36,500 nucleotides of DNA from Mycobacterium sp. WUMAC-067. GTDB taxonomy: Bacteria > Actinomycetota > Actinomycetes > Mycobacteriales > Mycobacteriaceae. Position numbers and translations under genes: made by a program. Shown here in pieces: positions 23,517 through 32,101 of this stretch. The notes under the pieces are model-generated. The model saw only the letters and a program-made list of their open reading frames with translations. It was not told the DNA's origin and searched no databases. Position 1 is the first letter of the stretch; the number at the start of each line of letters is the position of its first letter. The stretch lies in the NCBI RefSeq assembly GCF_020217485.1, contig NZ_JAEKMI010000045.1, positions 1-36,500 on the forward strand. The letters run 5' to 3'.

Positions 23517-24020
23517 TCAGGCTTCCTGGCGGGCGGGCGGGACGCCGGCCGGCCCGGATGTGGGATCGCCGGAGGCCAACCGCTCCAGCGGTGCCAGCGC
23601 CTTCATCAGGGTGTCGAGGTCGGCGGTGGGGAGCTGGCTGAGCATCGCGGCCAGGGCCGCGCGACGATTGGCCAGCGACTCACCGTGAACGGCTCGACCG
23701 CGCGGGGTGATGTCGACCAGGACCGCCCGCAGGTCGGACGGGTCGCGGGAACGCTTGACCAGCCCCACCTTCTCGAGGCGGCGGATCGCCACGGTCGTGG
23801 TGGGAGTCCGCACGCGTTCGTGCGCCGCCAGATCGGTCATCCGGATCGGGCCCTGATCGAGCAAGGTGACCAGGATCGACAGCTGCGCCAGGGTCAATTC
23901 CCCGGCCGCGGCCCCGCTGGGGTCCCCGCGCCGCAGCATGGCAAACAATTTGGACAGCGCGCGGTGCAAACCTTCGGCGAGCTCGGCAACGTCGGCCGGG
24001 TTCGATTCGCTGTCTGCCAT
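23517..24020 (-). CDS. MarR-family regulator (Rv0042c-like)
   Basis: 167 residues. The winged helix-turn-helix is seen as LTLAQLSILVTLLDQGPIRMTDLAAHERVRTPTTTVAIRRLEKVGLVKRSRDPSDLRAVLVDITPRG. The ATG at 24020 lies 8 nt after a -10-like TAGACT, with no ribosome site, so a leaderless start is likely; a longer frame runs to 24089 but lacks start signals. It is the counterpart of Rv0042c by position after leuS. Likely targets are the SDR gene downstream or itself. Confidence 0.88.
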   Translation of the reverse strand: MADSESNPADVAELAEGLHRALSKLFAMLRRGDPSGAAAGELTLAQLSILVTLLDQGPIRMTDLAAHERVRTPTTTVAIRRLEKVGLVKRSRDPSDLRAVLVDITPRGRAVHGESLANRRAALAAMLSQLPTADLDTLMKALAPLERLASGDPTSGPAGVPPARQEA

Positions 24021-24028
24021 AAATCGGG

Positions 24029-24056
24029 AGTCTAACCCGTTATCAGGTGCGGACAA
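24029..24056 (-). promoter_or_regulatory. Probable promoter of the marR gene
   Basis: On the minus strand TTGTCC (24056-24051) and TAGACT (24034-24029) are 16 bp apart. The -10 ends 8 nt before the ATG, consistent with a leaderless transcript. Confidence 0.45.
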
Positions 24057-24085
24057 GGTAGCTATTGCCCATTGGGCAGTGGAGA

Positions 24086-24835
24086 TCAAAGCACTTGGGA
24101 CAAAAACCGCTGCAGCCGTTCGGTCTCGGCCGCTTCGAATATCTGCTCGGGCGGGCCCGATTCCACCACTTTGCCGTGATCCATGAATACCACCGTGTCG
24201 GATGCCGACCGGGCGAAACCCATTTCGTGGGTCACGACAACCATTGTCATGCCATCGGCACCGAGGTCGGCGATGAGTTGCAGGATTCCCTTGACCATTT
24301 CGGGATCCAGCGCCGAGGTCGCCTCGTCGAAAAACATCACCTGTGGCGACATCGCCAGCGCGCGGGCGATCGCCACCCGCTGTTGTTGGCCGCCCGACAA
24401 CATGCCGGGGCGGGCACCGGCCTTGTGTTTCAGGCCAACTCGATCCAGCTGCGTCAGCGCCAGTTCGCGGGCCTGGTCGGCGGGCAGGCGCCGCAACTTG
24501 CGCGGTGCCAGCGCGACGTTGTCCAGCACGGTGCGGTGCGGGAAGAGATTGAAATGCTGGAACACCATGCCGATGCGCTGGCGTAGCTCGTCGGGGTTGT
24601 CCTTCAACACCGACTTGCCGTCGAGCAGGATGTCGCCGCTGTCCGGCTCATGCAAGCGGTTGAGCGTGCGCAGCAGGGTCGACTTGCCCGAGCCCGACGG
24701 CCCGATGACCGCGACGGTGCTGCCCGCGGGCACCTCCATATCGACGCCGCGCAGCACCGCGGTGCCGTCCAGGGTCTTGTGAATGCCATTGCACGCCAAG
24801 GAGACTGACGACCGGCCGACGATGCTGGCAGTCAC
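24086..24835 (-). CDS. ABC transporter ATPase, polar amino acid type (GlnQ-like)
   Basis: 249 residues. Walker A GPSGSGKST at 45-53, Q-loop in VFQHFNLFPH, signature LSGGQQQR at 146-153, Walker B VMFFDEATS with E171, and H203 in THEMGFARS. The sequence is that of the GlnQ/HisP family, which powers uptake of glutamine and other polar amino acids. The start is GTG 24835, with AGGAGATCAC upstream, overlapping the previous gene stop by 4 nt (GTGA). A longer reading of the frame continues far upstream but is antisense to nothing meaningful and shadows the permease gene. Confidence 0.93.
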   Translation of the reverse strand: MTASIVGRSSVSLACNGIHKTLDGTAVLRGVDMEVPAGSTVAVIGPSGSGKSTLLRTLNRLHEPDSGDILLDGKSVLKDNPDELRQRIGMVFQHFNLFPHRTVLDNVALAPRKLRRLPADQARELALTQLDRVGLKHKAGARPGMLSGGQQQRVAIARALAMSPQVMFFDEATSALDPEMVKGILQLIADLGADGMTMVVVTHEMGFARSASDTVVFMDHGKVVESGPPEQIFEAAETERLQRFLSQVL

Positions 24836-26649
24836 GTGATCTCCTGGCCGAACGTCGTGGTGAGCATGTCGGGCCGATCTTCGGGATCGACCGCGGCGCG
24901 ACCACGGCGCAGCCGCGCGTCGATGTAGTTGACCAAATGCGTTAACGGCACAGTCAATATCAGGTAGAAGGCGCCGGCGGCGACGAGCGGCGACAGGTTG
25001 CCGGTCTGGGCGTTGAGATCGCGGCCCACCTGGAACAGCTCCCGCTGGTCGGCGACCAGGCCCAGGAAGTACACCAGCGCAGAGGCTTTCAACAGCGCAA
25101 TGAATTGATTGACCAGCGCCGGCAGCACCCGTCGGACGCCCTGCGGCACCACCACCAACCGCATCGCCACCGGATAGCTGAATCCCAGGGCACGCGACGC
25201 CTCCAGCTGGCCGGGATCCACGCTTTGGATCCCCGATCGCAGAATTTCGCCGATGTAGGCGGCGGCCATCATCCCCAACGCGGCAACGCCGATCGGGTAG
25301 GGGTTGTTGTTGGTCAACCCGCCCACTATCGGCCCGACACCGAGCCCGATGATCAGGATGATCACCACTTCCGGAAGTCCCCGGAACACGTCGGTGTACA
25401 CCCGCGCCGGCCAGCGCAGCCAGCGCGACTGGGATATCCCGGCGACGGCCAGCAGCATGCCCAGCGCCAACCCGATCACGCCGGCGCTGCTGGTCAGGAT
25501 CAACGTGTTGGGCAATCCGGTGCTGAACAGAGCGGGAATGGCCTGCCGGTACATGTCCCAGTCGAAGAAGGAGTCGCGCAACTGCGCGAGGGTCGATTTC
25601 GGCGCGGCCGGACCCACCTCTTTGTGGTGTTGCTTCGCCGCGATGGCGGCGAAGTCCGGCAGGACCGGCGCCGGGGCGGCCAGCGAGCCGGGTTTCCAGC
25701 CCCGCGGCAGGGTGCGGGGCACCCACTGCGAGTACAGGTTTGACCAGGTGCCGTCGGCGATGACGGCGTCCAACCCGGAATTCAGCGCATCCACCAACGG
25801 CTTGTTGTCCTTGGCCACCGCGTACGCCACGAATCCCTCGTTGCTGAAGCTGTGCGCCACGATCACCGCCGGATCGCCCCGCTGGATCGTGCTGGCGGCC
25901 TCCCCGGCCGGTGCCACCCACGCGTCGATCTGGCGCGTTTTGAGGCTGGCATAGACGGTGGCGAAGTCGGGGTACTTCACCGGCTGCAGATGCAGGTTGT
26001 CGACGACGTAGGACTCTTCGACGGTGCCCTGCACCACGCCGATGCGCTGGCCCGCGGCCAGATCGCTGAAGTCTTTTATCGCGGAGCCCGGGGGCACCAC
26101 CAGCGAGTAGTAGCCGAAGTCGTAGCCGTTGGTGAAGGAGACGGTTCGGCGGCGCTCCTCGGTGGCCTTGATCGACGACGACCCGACGTCGAAGCGGTGC
26201 GTCGCCACCTGAGCGAGCAGCCCGGCGAAATCCGTGCCGACGAAGCGAACTTGGAGTCCGAGCTTGCGGGCGATCGCCCGGAGCAGCTGATTGTCGAAGC
26301 CGCTGTACTGGCCGGTGGGGGTGATGCAGATGTGGGGCGGAGCGCCGGAGAGCGTGCCGACGGTCAGGACCCCCGGCGTGCCCAATCCCAGGGTGTCGAT
26401 GTTCACCGAACTCAACGGCTCGACGCCGGCCGTGGTGTGCTCGTCGGGCCGGCCCATGGCACTGCTATGGGCCAGATTCTCGGGCAACACGGCCGCGCTT
26501 TTCGGGCCGGCTGGCGCGCATTGGTTCCGGTCGGCGGCCGCGGGGCTCGCCAACGTGATCGACGCCGACCCCCACACCACCAGCAATGTCGAGGCCAGTG
26601 CGAATAGCTTGGCAAGGCGCGTGGTGCGCTGGCGCACGGGCAAACTCAT
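24832..26649 (-). CDS. Fused substrate-binding protein and permease for polar amino acids
   Basis: 605 residues with a start at ATG 26649; an in-frame GTG lies at 26658. A hydrophobic signal at 12-38 is followed by a family-3 solute-binding domain (about 85-320: GVLTVGTLSGAPP, GQYSGFDNQLLRAIARKLGL, FDVGSSSIKATEERR). A linker then leads to a permease of five or so helices (about 390-585) with the EAA loop at EASRALGFSYPVAMRLVVVPQG. This arrangement is like GlnP of Gram-positive bacteria and makes a two-gene importer with the ATPase downstream. Ligand specificity is not visible. I do not recall an ortholog here in H37Rv. Confidence 0.9.
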   Translation of the reverse strand: MSLPVRQRTTRLAKLFALASTLLVVWGSASITLASPAAADRNQCAPAGPKSAAVLPENLAHSSAMGRPDEHTTAGVEPLSSVNIDTLGLGTPGVLTVGTLSGAPPHICITPTGQYSGFDNQLLRAIARKLGLQVRFVGTDFAGLLAQVATHRFDVGSSSIKATEERRRTVSFTNGYDFGYYSLVVPPGSAIKDFSDLAAGQRIGVVQGTVEESYVVDNLHLQPVKYPDFATVYASLKTRQIDAWVAPAGEAASTIQRGDPAVIVAHSFSNEGFVAYAVAKDNKPLVDALNSGLDAVIADGTWSNLYSQWVPRTLPRGWKPGSLAAPAPVLPDFAAIAAKQHHKEVGPAAPKSTLAQLRDSFFDWDMYRQAIPALFSTGLPNTLILTSSAGVIGLALGMLLAVAGISQSRWLRWPARVYTDVFRGLPEVVIILIIGLGVGPIVGGLTNNNPYPIGVAALGMMAAAYIGEILRSGIQSVDPGQLEASRALGFSYPVAMRLVVVPQGVRRVLPALVNQFIALLKASALVYFLGLVADQRELFQVGRDLNAQTGNLSPLVAAGAFYLILTVPLTHLVNYIDARLRRGRAAVDPEDRPDMLTTTFGQEIT

Positions 26650-26698
26650 CACTGCCACCGTATCGATTCGCCGGCGGCAGGACCGGCCAGAGCCTGTT

Positions 26699-27439
26699 CT
26701 ACAGCGCCAACGAGGCTTCGGCGGAGATCGTCTCGCCGCCGGTAATCACCTGAAGTGGGCCGGGAACCACGCGGCTGACGTCGCCGGGCGGTGTGAAGAC
26801 CCTGCGGCGAACCAGCTCGGCAAGCATGGTTTGGGCCATCAGGTAGGAGCGCTCGACGCACGCGGCCCGCGCGGCGTCGGGGTCGCGGCGGTGTATCGCG
26901 GCGGTCTCGTCTTCGTAGAACGGCAGCATTTCCTCGCGTCCGCTCTGATAGGTCGTCCAGAACAGGCGGGGGATGAGGTTTTGCGAGGCGCGGATGGTGG
27001 CGTGCAGCCGCGGCCCGGCGTACTCATCGTTGACGGTGCGCCGGTATTCGGCGGCGATGTCGGCGAACGCGCGGGCATCTTTGGCCGTGCGGAGCGAGCG
27101 CATCAGGGTGTCGAGCTGCCCCAGGATCCGCGGGGTGGGACTGGTGGCGGCGCGTGCGGACGCCATCCCGTTGAGCAGACCGTCCAGCTCGTGGTGTTCG
27201 AGGACGGTGGCCTCGTCGAACCGCTCGACAAAGGCGCCGCGGTGGTAACGGGTGGACACAATGCCGTCGTGTTCGAGTTGGACCAGTGCCTCTTGAATGG
27301 GCACCCGGCTGACTCCCAAGCCCAGCGCGATTTCATTGCGGTCTACGCGGTCCCCGCTGCGCAGCTTGCCCGTCAACAACAGGTGGAGGATGTGCGAAAC
27401 AACCAGGTCCTTTTCTTTGACCCCGTATTTTTTCGGCAT
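26699..27439 (-). CDS. GntR-family regulator, FCD type (Rv0043c-like)
   Basis: 246 residues. Residues 1-75 form the winged helix (VVSHILHLLLTGKLRSGDRVDRNEIALGLGVSRVPIQEALVQLEHDGIV). The rest is an FCD ligand domain with E/H residues near HHELDGLLNG and a late helix (ACVERSYLMAQTMLAEL). It begins with MPKKYGVKEKD, as in Rv0043c. The ATG at 27439 was chosen on that match; the frame runs 8 codons longer. It lies 49 bp upstream of the transporter gene on the same strand and might control it. A palindrome at 27484-27496 lies 45 bp before the start. Confidence 0.9.
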   Translation of the reverse strand: MPKKYGVKEKDLVVSHILHLLLTGKLRSGDRVDRNEIALGLGVSRVPIQEALVQLEHDGIVSTRYHRGAFVERFDEATVLEHHELDGLLNGMASARAATSPTPRILGQLDTLMRSLRTAKDARAFADIAAEYRRTVNDEYAGPRLHATIRASQNLIPRLFWTTYQSGREEMLPFYEDETAAIHRRDPDAARAACVERSYLMAQTMLAELVRRRVFTPPGDVSRVVPGPLQVITGGETISAEASLAL

Positions 27440-27483
27440 CGTTTTGCTGAGTCTCTTTCGCACCGGGTTCGGCCATCTAGCGC

Positions 27484-27496
27484 TGAGAGTTTCTCA
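27484..27496. promoter_or_regulatory. Palindrome upstream of the GntR gene
   Basis: TGAGA and TCTCA arms are separated by GTT. It sits in the 116-bp gap before the regulator gene, a normal place for an autoregulatory operator of this family, though arms are only 5 bp. Confidence 0.3.
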
Positions 27497-27555
27497 CGAA
27501 ATGACGCAAGCGTTTACGTGTTTCGCCGATGAAAACAAAACTGACGGCCGCCCGA

Positions 27556-28341
27556 TCAACGGTTATTGCGCCACTTGCAGAGCGCTTCGGCGTCGCTGAG
27601 GTCGTAACCCGGGCCGTCGCATGCCACGGTCAGCAGTGTGACGCCGAGGCCGACGAGGGTTTCGGCGTTGGCGAGCAGTTCGCCGCCGCCCTTGACGGCC
27701 GCCGAGCGTTCGATGCCGGCCGGATCGCGACCGACGTCGGCGCAGTGGCGCGCGAGGACCTCCGACTTGGCCGGGAACTCGTCGGCGGAGGTGAAGCTGT
27801 GCCAGAGGTGCGCGTGTTCGGCGACCAGCCGCAGCGTCTTGCGTTCGCCGCCGCCGCCGATCAGGATCGGGATCTCCCGGGTGGGCGCGGGGTTCAGCTT
27901 GGCCAGCCGGTTTTTGATCCGGGGGAGCGCGGTCGCCAGGTCGTCGAGGCGGCTGCCGGCGGTCCCGAATTCGTAGCCGTACTCGTCGTAGTCCTTTTGT
28001 TTCCATCCCGAACCGATGCCCAGGATGAGTCGCCCGTCGGAAATGTGGTCGACGGTGCGGGCCATATCGGCGAGCAGCTCGGGGTTGCGGTAGGAGTTGC
28101 AGGTCACCAGCGCACCGATCTGGATGCGCGACGTCTGCTCGGCCCAGGCCCCGAGCATCGTCCAGCATTCGAAATGCGCGCCGTCCGGGTCGCCGTAGAG
28201 CGGGAAGAAGTGGTCCCAGTTGAAGGCGATGTCCACGCCGATGTCCTCACACCGGCGCACGGCGTCGCGGATCTGGCTGTACTGCGGAGCGTGTTGGGGT
28301 TGTAGCTGCACACCGATGCGGATAGGGCGCTGAGAGGTCAT
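27556..28341 (-). CDS. F420-dependent luciferase-like oxidoreductase (Rv0044c-like)
   Basis: 261 residues in the luciferase-like monooxygenase fold. Motifs include ADMARTVDHISDGRLILGIGSGW, the DYDEYGYEFG stretch, and IPILIGGGGERKTLRLVAEHA. The family mostly uses F420 in mycobacteria and catalyses hydride transfer to unknown substrates. The start at ATG 28341 agrees with the Rv0044c N-terminus (MTSQRPIRIG); the frame extends 8 codons further. It is the last gene of a minus-strand run that follows the OYE-like gene by 20 bp. Confidence 0.88.
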   Translation of the reverse strand: MTSQRPIRIGVQLQPQHAPQYSQIRDAVRRCEDIGVDIAFNWDHFFPLYGDPDGAHFECWTMLGAWAEQTSRIQIGALVTCNSYRNPELLADMARTVDHISDGRLILGIGSGWKQKDYDEYGYEFGTAGSRLDDLATALPRIKNRLAKLNPAPTREIPILIGGGGERKTLRLVAEHAHLWHSFTSADEFPAKSEVLARHCADVGRDPAGIERSAAVKGGGELLANAETLVGLGVTLLTVACDGPGYDLSDAEALCKWRNNR

Positions 28342-28361
28342 AGGACCCACCGTAGGCCCGG

Positions 28362-29552
28362 TCAACCCACCGGCGTCGCCTCGATCCGGTCACGCACCAC
28401 GCAATGCGTTCCGCTGTAGACGGTGGGCATGCATTTCATGCAGTGGATGCACAACCCTTCGGTGGCGGAATGCTCACGAAATCGCTTGACCAGGAAGGGA
28501 TCTCGTAGCAGCGCGCGGGCCATCGCCACGAATTCGAACCCCTCGGCCAGGGCGCCTTCCACCGTGTCGAGCCGGTTGATGCCGCCGAGAAGGATCAACG
28601 GCATCGACACCGCCGCGCGGAACTGGCGCGCAAGCGGCAAGAAGAACGCCTCTTCGAAGGGATAGGTCCGGAACAGCCGCCGACCCATCACGCGCAGACC
28701 TAAACCGACCGGCCGGGGTTGGGAGGCGACGAATTCGTCCATGGGGACATCGCCGCGGAAGTAGTACATCGGGTTGAGCAGCGAGCTGCCGCCGGTCAGC
28801 TGCAACGCGTCGAGGTGCCCGTCGGACTCCAGCAGCTGCGCCGTCGGGATGCTGTCGTTCAGCCAGAAGCCGCCCCGCACCCCGTCGTCCATGTTGAACT
28901 TGGCGGTGACGGCCACGGAGCGGCCGACGGTGGACCGGACCCGTTCGGCGACGCGGCGGGCCAGTTCGGCCCGGCGCACGGTATCGCCGCCGTAGCGGTC
29001 GGTGCGCCTGTTCAGATTCGGGCTGAAGAACGAGCTGAGCAAATCGCCGTGGCCCATGTGGATTTCGAGCGCGTCGAATCCGGCGTCGACCGCGTTTTGG
29101 GCTGCGGCCCCAAAGCCGTCGACGACCGCGTCGAGCTGTTCGGGGGTGGCGGCCCGAACCAGTCCCATGGCCGGCGCGCTCACCCGGGTGGATGGCGCCA
29201 GTGTCGGCGTCCGGTTCGACAGCGTGTTGGCGACCAGTCCGGCGTGGCCGATCTGGGCGCAGACGAGCGCACCGGCGGCGTGCACGGCCTCGGTCAGCCG
29301 GCGCAGCTGCGGCACGCGATCGCGGTCCAGCACGACCGTGTCGCGGTGCACCCGGCCGCCCGGTGAGATCGCGCAGTAGGCGACGGTCGTCATGGCGGCC
29401 CCGCCCCGGGCGACCTCGGTATGGAAGTCGATCAGCGCGTCGCTGACGGTGCCGTGCGGCATCACGCCCTCGAACGTCGCCGCCTTGACGAAGCGGTTCT
29501 TCAGGGTGAGGGGGCCCAGCCGCTGCGGGCCGAACGCCAGTTTCGATACCAT
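28362..29552 (-). CDS. Old Yellow Enzyme-type NADH:flavin oxidoreductase with C-terminal cysteines
   Basis: 396 residues. The FMN-binding TIM barrel is recognised by LGPLTLKNRFVKAATFEG, GALVCAQIGHAG, HMGHGDLLSSFFSPNLNRRTDRYGG, and PLILLGGINRLDTVEGALAEG with the R/K at MARALLRDP. After the barrel comes CIHCMKCMPTVYSGTHC, a cysteine set like that of the [4Fe-4S] site in 2,4-dienoyl-CoA reductase relatives, but the chain stops soon after, without the FAD/NAD domain. The start at ATG 29552 follows TATATT by 9 nt on that strand. It diverges from the epimerase gene. Likely function: reduction of an enone or dienoyl substrate. Confidence 0.88.
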   Translation of the reverse strand: MVSKLAFGPQRLGPLTLKNRFVKAATFEGVMPHGTVSDALIDFHTEVARGGAAMTTVAYCAISPGGRVHRDTVVLDRDRVPQLRRLTEAVHAAGALVCAQIGHAGLVANTLSNRTPTLAPSTRVSAPAMGLVRAATPEQLDAVVDGFGAAAQNAVDAGFDALEIHMGHGDLLSSFFSPNLNRRTDRYGGDTVRRAELARRVAERVRSTVGRSVAVTAKFNMDDGVRGGFWLNDSIPTAQLLESDGHLDALQLTGGSSLLNPMYYFRGDVPMDEFVASQPRPVGLGLRVMGRRLFRTYPFEEAFFLPLARQFRAAVSMPLILLGGINRLDTVEGALAEGFEFVAMARALLRDPFLVKRFREHSATEGLCIHCMKCMPTVYSGTHCVVRDRIEATPVG

Positions 29553-29602
29553 TGGCACCGAAATATAGCACGACGAACTGACCACAGAGCGGAGAACGAT
29601 CG

Positions 29603-30616
29603 ATGCGCGTAGCGGTGACGGGCGGAACCGGATATCTCGGCGCGCACACCGTGCGCGCACTGATCCAGGCCGGCCACCACGTGAAGCTGTTGGCCGCGCC
29701 CACGGACCCCGCCGCCGTCCTCGACCGCCTCCGAGCGCTCGGCTCCGTGACGGTGCTGTCCGGTGACGTGAGATCCGCCGCGACCATCGAGCAGCTACTC
29801 GCCGGAGCCGACGCCGTGTTGCATGCCGCCGGGGTCGTGGGCACCGACGAACGCCGCGCCCAGTTGATGTGGGACGTCAATGCCTATGCGACGGAGGCGA
29901 TTTTGACTCGCGCGGTCCGCCTCGCGCTTGACCCGGTGGTGTTGGTCAGCAGTTACAGCGCGCTGTTCCCCCCACCCGATGGCATCATCTCGCCCGATTC
30001 GCCCACCGCGTGTGGCCGCAGCGCGTACGCGAAGACCAAGGGGTACGCCGACCGGGTCGCCCGACGGCTGCAGGAGGCGGGGGCGCCCGTCGTCGTGACG
30101 TATCCCTCGAGCGTCGTGGGACCGGCCTTGGGCACCGCCCCCGGCGTCACCGAACGAGGGTGGGCACCGATCGTGCGGTGGGCGGTGGCACCGAAAGTTC
30201 GCGGAGGCATGCAGATGGTCGACGTGCGAGACGTCGCCGACGTGCACACGCGAATCATGCAGGCCGGTCGCGGCCCCCACCGCTACGTGTGCGGCGGGCA
30301 CCTGCTCAGCTTCGACGAGATGATCGACGCGCTCGAAGAGGGGCTGGGCCGGCGGGTGCGGCGCGTGCCCCTGTCGCCGCGCTTGCTGCGGGGCATCGGT
30401 CGACTCGCCGACGCCGCCGGCCGGTACGTCGCGCTCGGCGACGGCCTCAGTTACGAAGCGGCGCTGCTGCTTACCGCCGCCACCCCCACCGACGACAGCA
30501 CGACCGTGGGCGACCTCGGCATCACGTGGCGCTCCCCGAAAGCGGCGATCGTCGAGTCATTGCGGGTGGGACGCGGCGACGGCCGTGATCAACAGCTGCG
30601 CGATCCGGTTTCGTAG
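29603..30616 (+). CDS. NAD-dependent epimerase/dehydratase
   Basis: 337 residues of the extended SDR family. The Rossmann motif GGTGYLG is at 7-13, VSSYSALF holds the catalytic serine region, and YAKTK gives the Y-x3-K pair. The substrate region is HLLSFDEMIDALEEGLGRRVRRVP, as in 3-beta-HSD-like reductases. GAGCGGAGAACG precedes the ATG. The last 60 bp overlap the 3' end of the tetR gene on the other strand. The last 20 residues are therefore constrained by two readings and may be poorly conserved. Confidence 0.88.
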   Translation: MRVAVTGGTGYLGAHTVRALIQAGHHVKLLAAPTDPAAVLDRLRALGSVTVLSGDVRSAATIEQLLAGADAVLHAAGVVGTDERRAQLMWDVNAYATEAILTRAVRLALDPVVLVSSYSALFPPPDGIISPDSPTACGRSAYAKTKGYADRVARRLQEAGAPVVVTYPSSVVGPALGTAPGVTERGWAPIVRWAVAPKVRGGMQMVDVRDVADVHTRIMQAGRGPHRYVCGGHLLSFDEMIDALEEGLGRRVRRVPLSPRLLRGIGRLADAAGRYVALGDGLSYEAALLLTAATPTDDSTTVGDLGITWRSPKAAIVESLRVGRGDGRDQQLRDPVS

Positions 30617-31159
30617 GGCCTCGGAGTCGTCCTCGACGGCGACCGTCGTGACGAACAGCGCGGCGCCCGCCGCCATCGCCAGGGTGGCCCGGGCGTCGAC
30701 GTCGGCTCGGCGTCGCTTGGCGGGCGTCGTCGCATGCACGTCGTCGGCGAAAAGCTGCACGGCCGGTCCGCTGAACCGTGCCCACAAGTCCCTGCGTAAG
30801 TCGTCGTTTTCGCCGAGGGCCAGCAGCAAGCCCGGTACCGCGGCCCGCACGTCGGGCCGGCCGAACAGTTCGTGACTGCCACGCACCACCCAGTCGATCC
30901 AGCCGGTCAGGTCGGTGCCGGAAAACGGTGCCAGGTCAGGGGTTTCACCCAGGATGGCGTGCAGCACCAGTTCCGCCTTTGACGACCAGCGACGGTTCAG
31001 GCTGGACCGACCGACGCCGGTCCGCGCCGCGACGAGGCGCATGCTCAGCTCGTCCCAGCCGACCTCCACCAGCAAGTCACGGGTCACCGACAGCACGCGC
31101 TCGTCGATCGAGGCGTCGCGCGGCCGCCCGGAGGCTCTGGCGCTGCGGTCGTCGGTCAT
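30557..31159 (-). CDS. TetR-family regulator
   Basis: 200 residues with a helix-turn-helix at about 20-62 (VLSVTRDLLVEVGWDELSMRLVAARTGVGRSSLNRRWSSKAELVLHAI). The rest is an uncharacterised ligand domain. It starts 6 bp after the hydrolase gene stop, so it is probably the last gene of the same transcript, a place often used by regulators of their own operon. Its 3' end overlaps the converging epimerase gene by 60 bp. Confidence 0.9.
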   Translation of the reverse strand: MTDDRSARASGRPRDASIDERVLSVTRDLLVEVGWDELSMRLVAARTGVGRSSLNRRWSSKAELVLHAILGETPDLAPFSGTDLTGWIDWVVRGSHELFGRPDVRAAVPGLLLALGENDDLRRDLWARFSGPAVQLFADDVHATTPAKRRRADVDARATLAMAAGAALFVTTVAVEDDSEALRNRIAQLLITAVAASHPQ

Positions 31160-31165
31160 GATGGC

Positions 31166-32080
31166 TCAGCGTGCGTCGAGCACCCCGCGCAGCAGGTCGA
31201 TCAGCGCGCGGGGTTGGTCGCTCTGCACGGAGTGTCCCGAATTCTCGACCACGTGTGCGGCGCGGAAATGCTTTGCGCGACGGCTGAGTTCGGCCGCGTC
31301 GTCGTCGCTGACGAAACCCGATGTGCCACCGCGTATGAGGGTCACGGGTGCGGACAGGGCGTCGACGTCTTCCCACAGTCCGGAGAAGTCGGGGAAGGTG
31401 CGGATGGCGTCGTAGCGCCACGTCCAGCTGCCGTTGTCGAGCTTGCGGGAGTTATGGAACACCCCGCGGCGCAGCGCCTTCACCTCGCGGTGCGGCGCGG
31501 CGGCGATCGTCAGGTCCAGCATGGCCTGGAAGTTGGGGAACTCCCGCTCCCCGTGCATCAGCGCCACCGTGCCCTGCTGCTCCTTGGTCATCTCGGAATG
31601 GCGTTGCAGCGCCGAGGGGGTGACGTCGATCAGCACGAGTTCCTTGACAAGCTCGGGTGCCACCGCGCCCAGCCGGATCGCGGTCAGTCCGCCGAGCGAC
31701 ATGCCGACGACGAGGTCAGCCGTCGTTGCGTGCTCGCGCAGGATCGGCAGCAAGGTGTCGACGTTGAGCCGCGGCGAATAGTCGCCGTCCTCGCGCCAGG
31801 CGGAGTGGCCGTGGCCGGGAAGGTCGACCGCCAGCGCCGGCTCACCGAGGCCGACGATGACCGTGTCCCAGGTGTGCGCGTTTTGTCCGCCACCGTGGAT
31901 GAACACGATGCGCGGCGCAGCGCCGCCCCAGCGCAGCGCGCTGACTTTGCCTTCACCGGTGCCCGATTCGACGCGCTCGACGTCGGGCAGTGGGCCGGAC
32001 ACCCCGGCCTGCTCGGCGTTTTCCTGCAACAGCGCGAACTCGGACAAGCCGGCCAGTTCGTCTTCGGAGATCTCGGTCAC
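31166..32080 (-). CDS. Alpha/beta-hydrolase (Rv0045c-like)
   Basis: 304 residues. The oxyanion region HGGGQNAHTW is at 62-71, the nucleophile elbow GMSLGG has S128, and the catalytic H283 is in ENSGHSVQSDQP. Inserted cap helices contain VALMHGEREFPNFQAMLDL. The ortholog Rv0045c is a serine esterase whose structure has been solved. It prefers short and branched esters as far as I remember, and its natural substrate is unknown. It follows the DUF1214-like gene by 21 bp. Confidence 0.9.
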   Translation of the reverse strand: MTEISEDELAGLSEFALLQENAEQAGVSGPLPDVERVESGTGEGKVSALRWGGAAPRIVFIHGGGQNAHTWDTVIVGLGEPALAVDLPGHGHSAWREDGDYSPRLNVDTLLPILREHATTADLVVGMSLGGLTAIRLGAVAPELVKELVLIDVTPSALQRHSEMTKEQQGTVALMHGEREFPNFQAMLDLTIAAAPHREVKALRRGVFHNSRKLDNGSWTWRYDAIRTFPDFSGLWEDVDALSAPVTLIRGGTSGFVSDDDAAELSRRAKHFRAAHVVENSGHSVQSDQPRALIDLLRGVLDAR

Positions 32081-32101
32081 GATCTTTGACCCTAGACCGC
32101 T

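Noticed and set aside
24836..25921. Upstream extension of the ABC ATPase frame
   Set aside because: The extension reads as arginine- and glycine-rich text antisense or out of frame to the permease; the GTG at 24835 has a good ribosome site and fits the family N-terminus.
28474..29880. 468-residue minus-strand frame over the OYE-like gene
   Set aside because: Out of frame with the recognisable enzyme and composed of arginine-rich shadow sequence.
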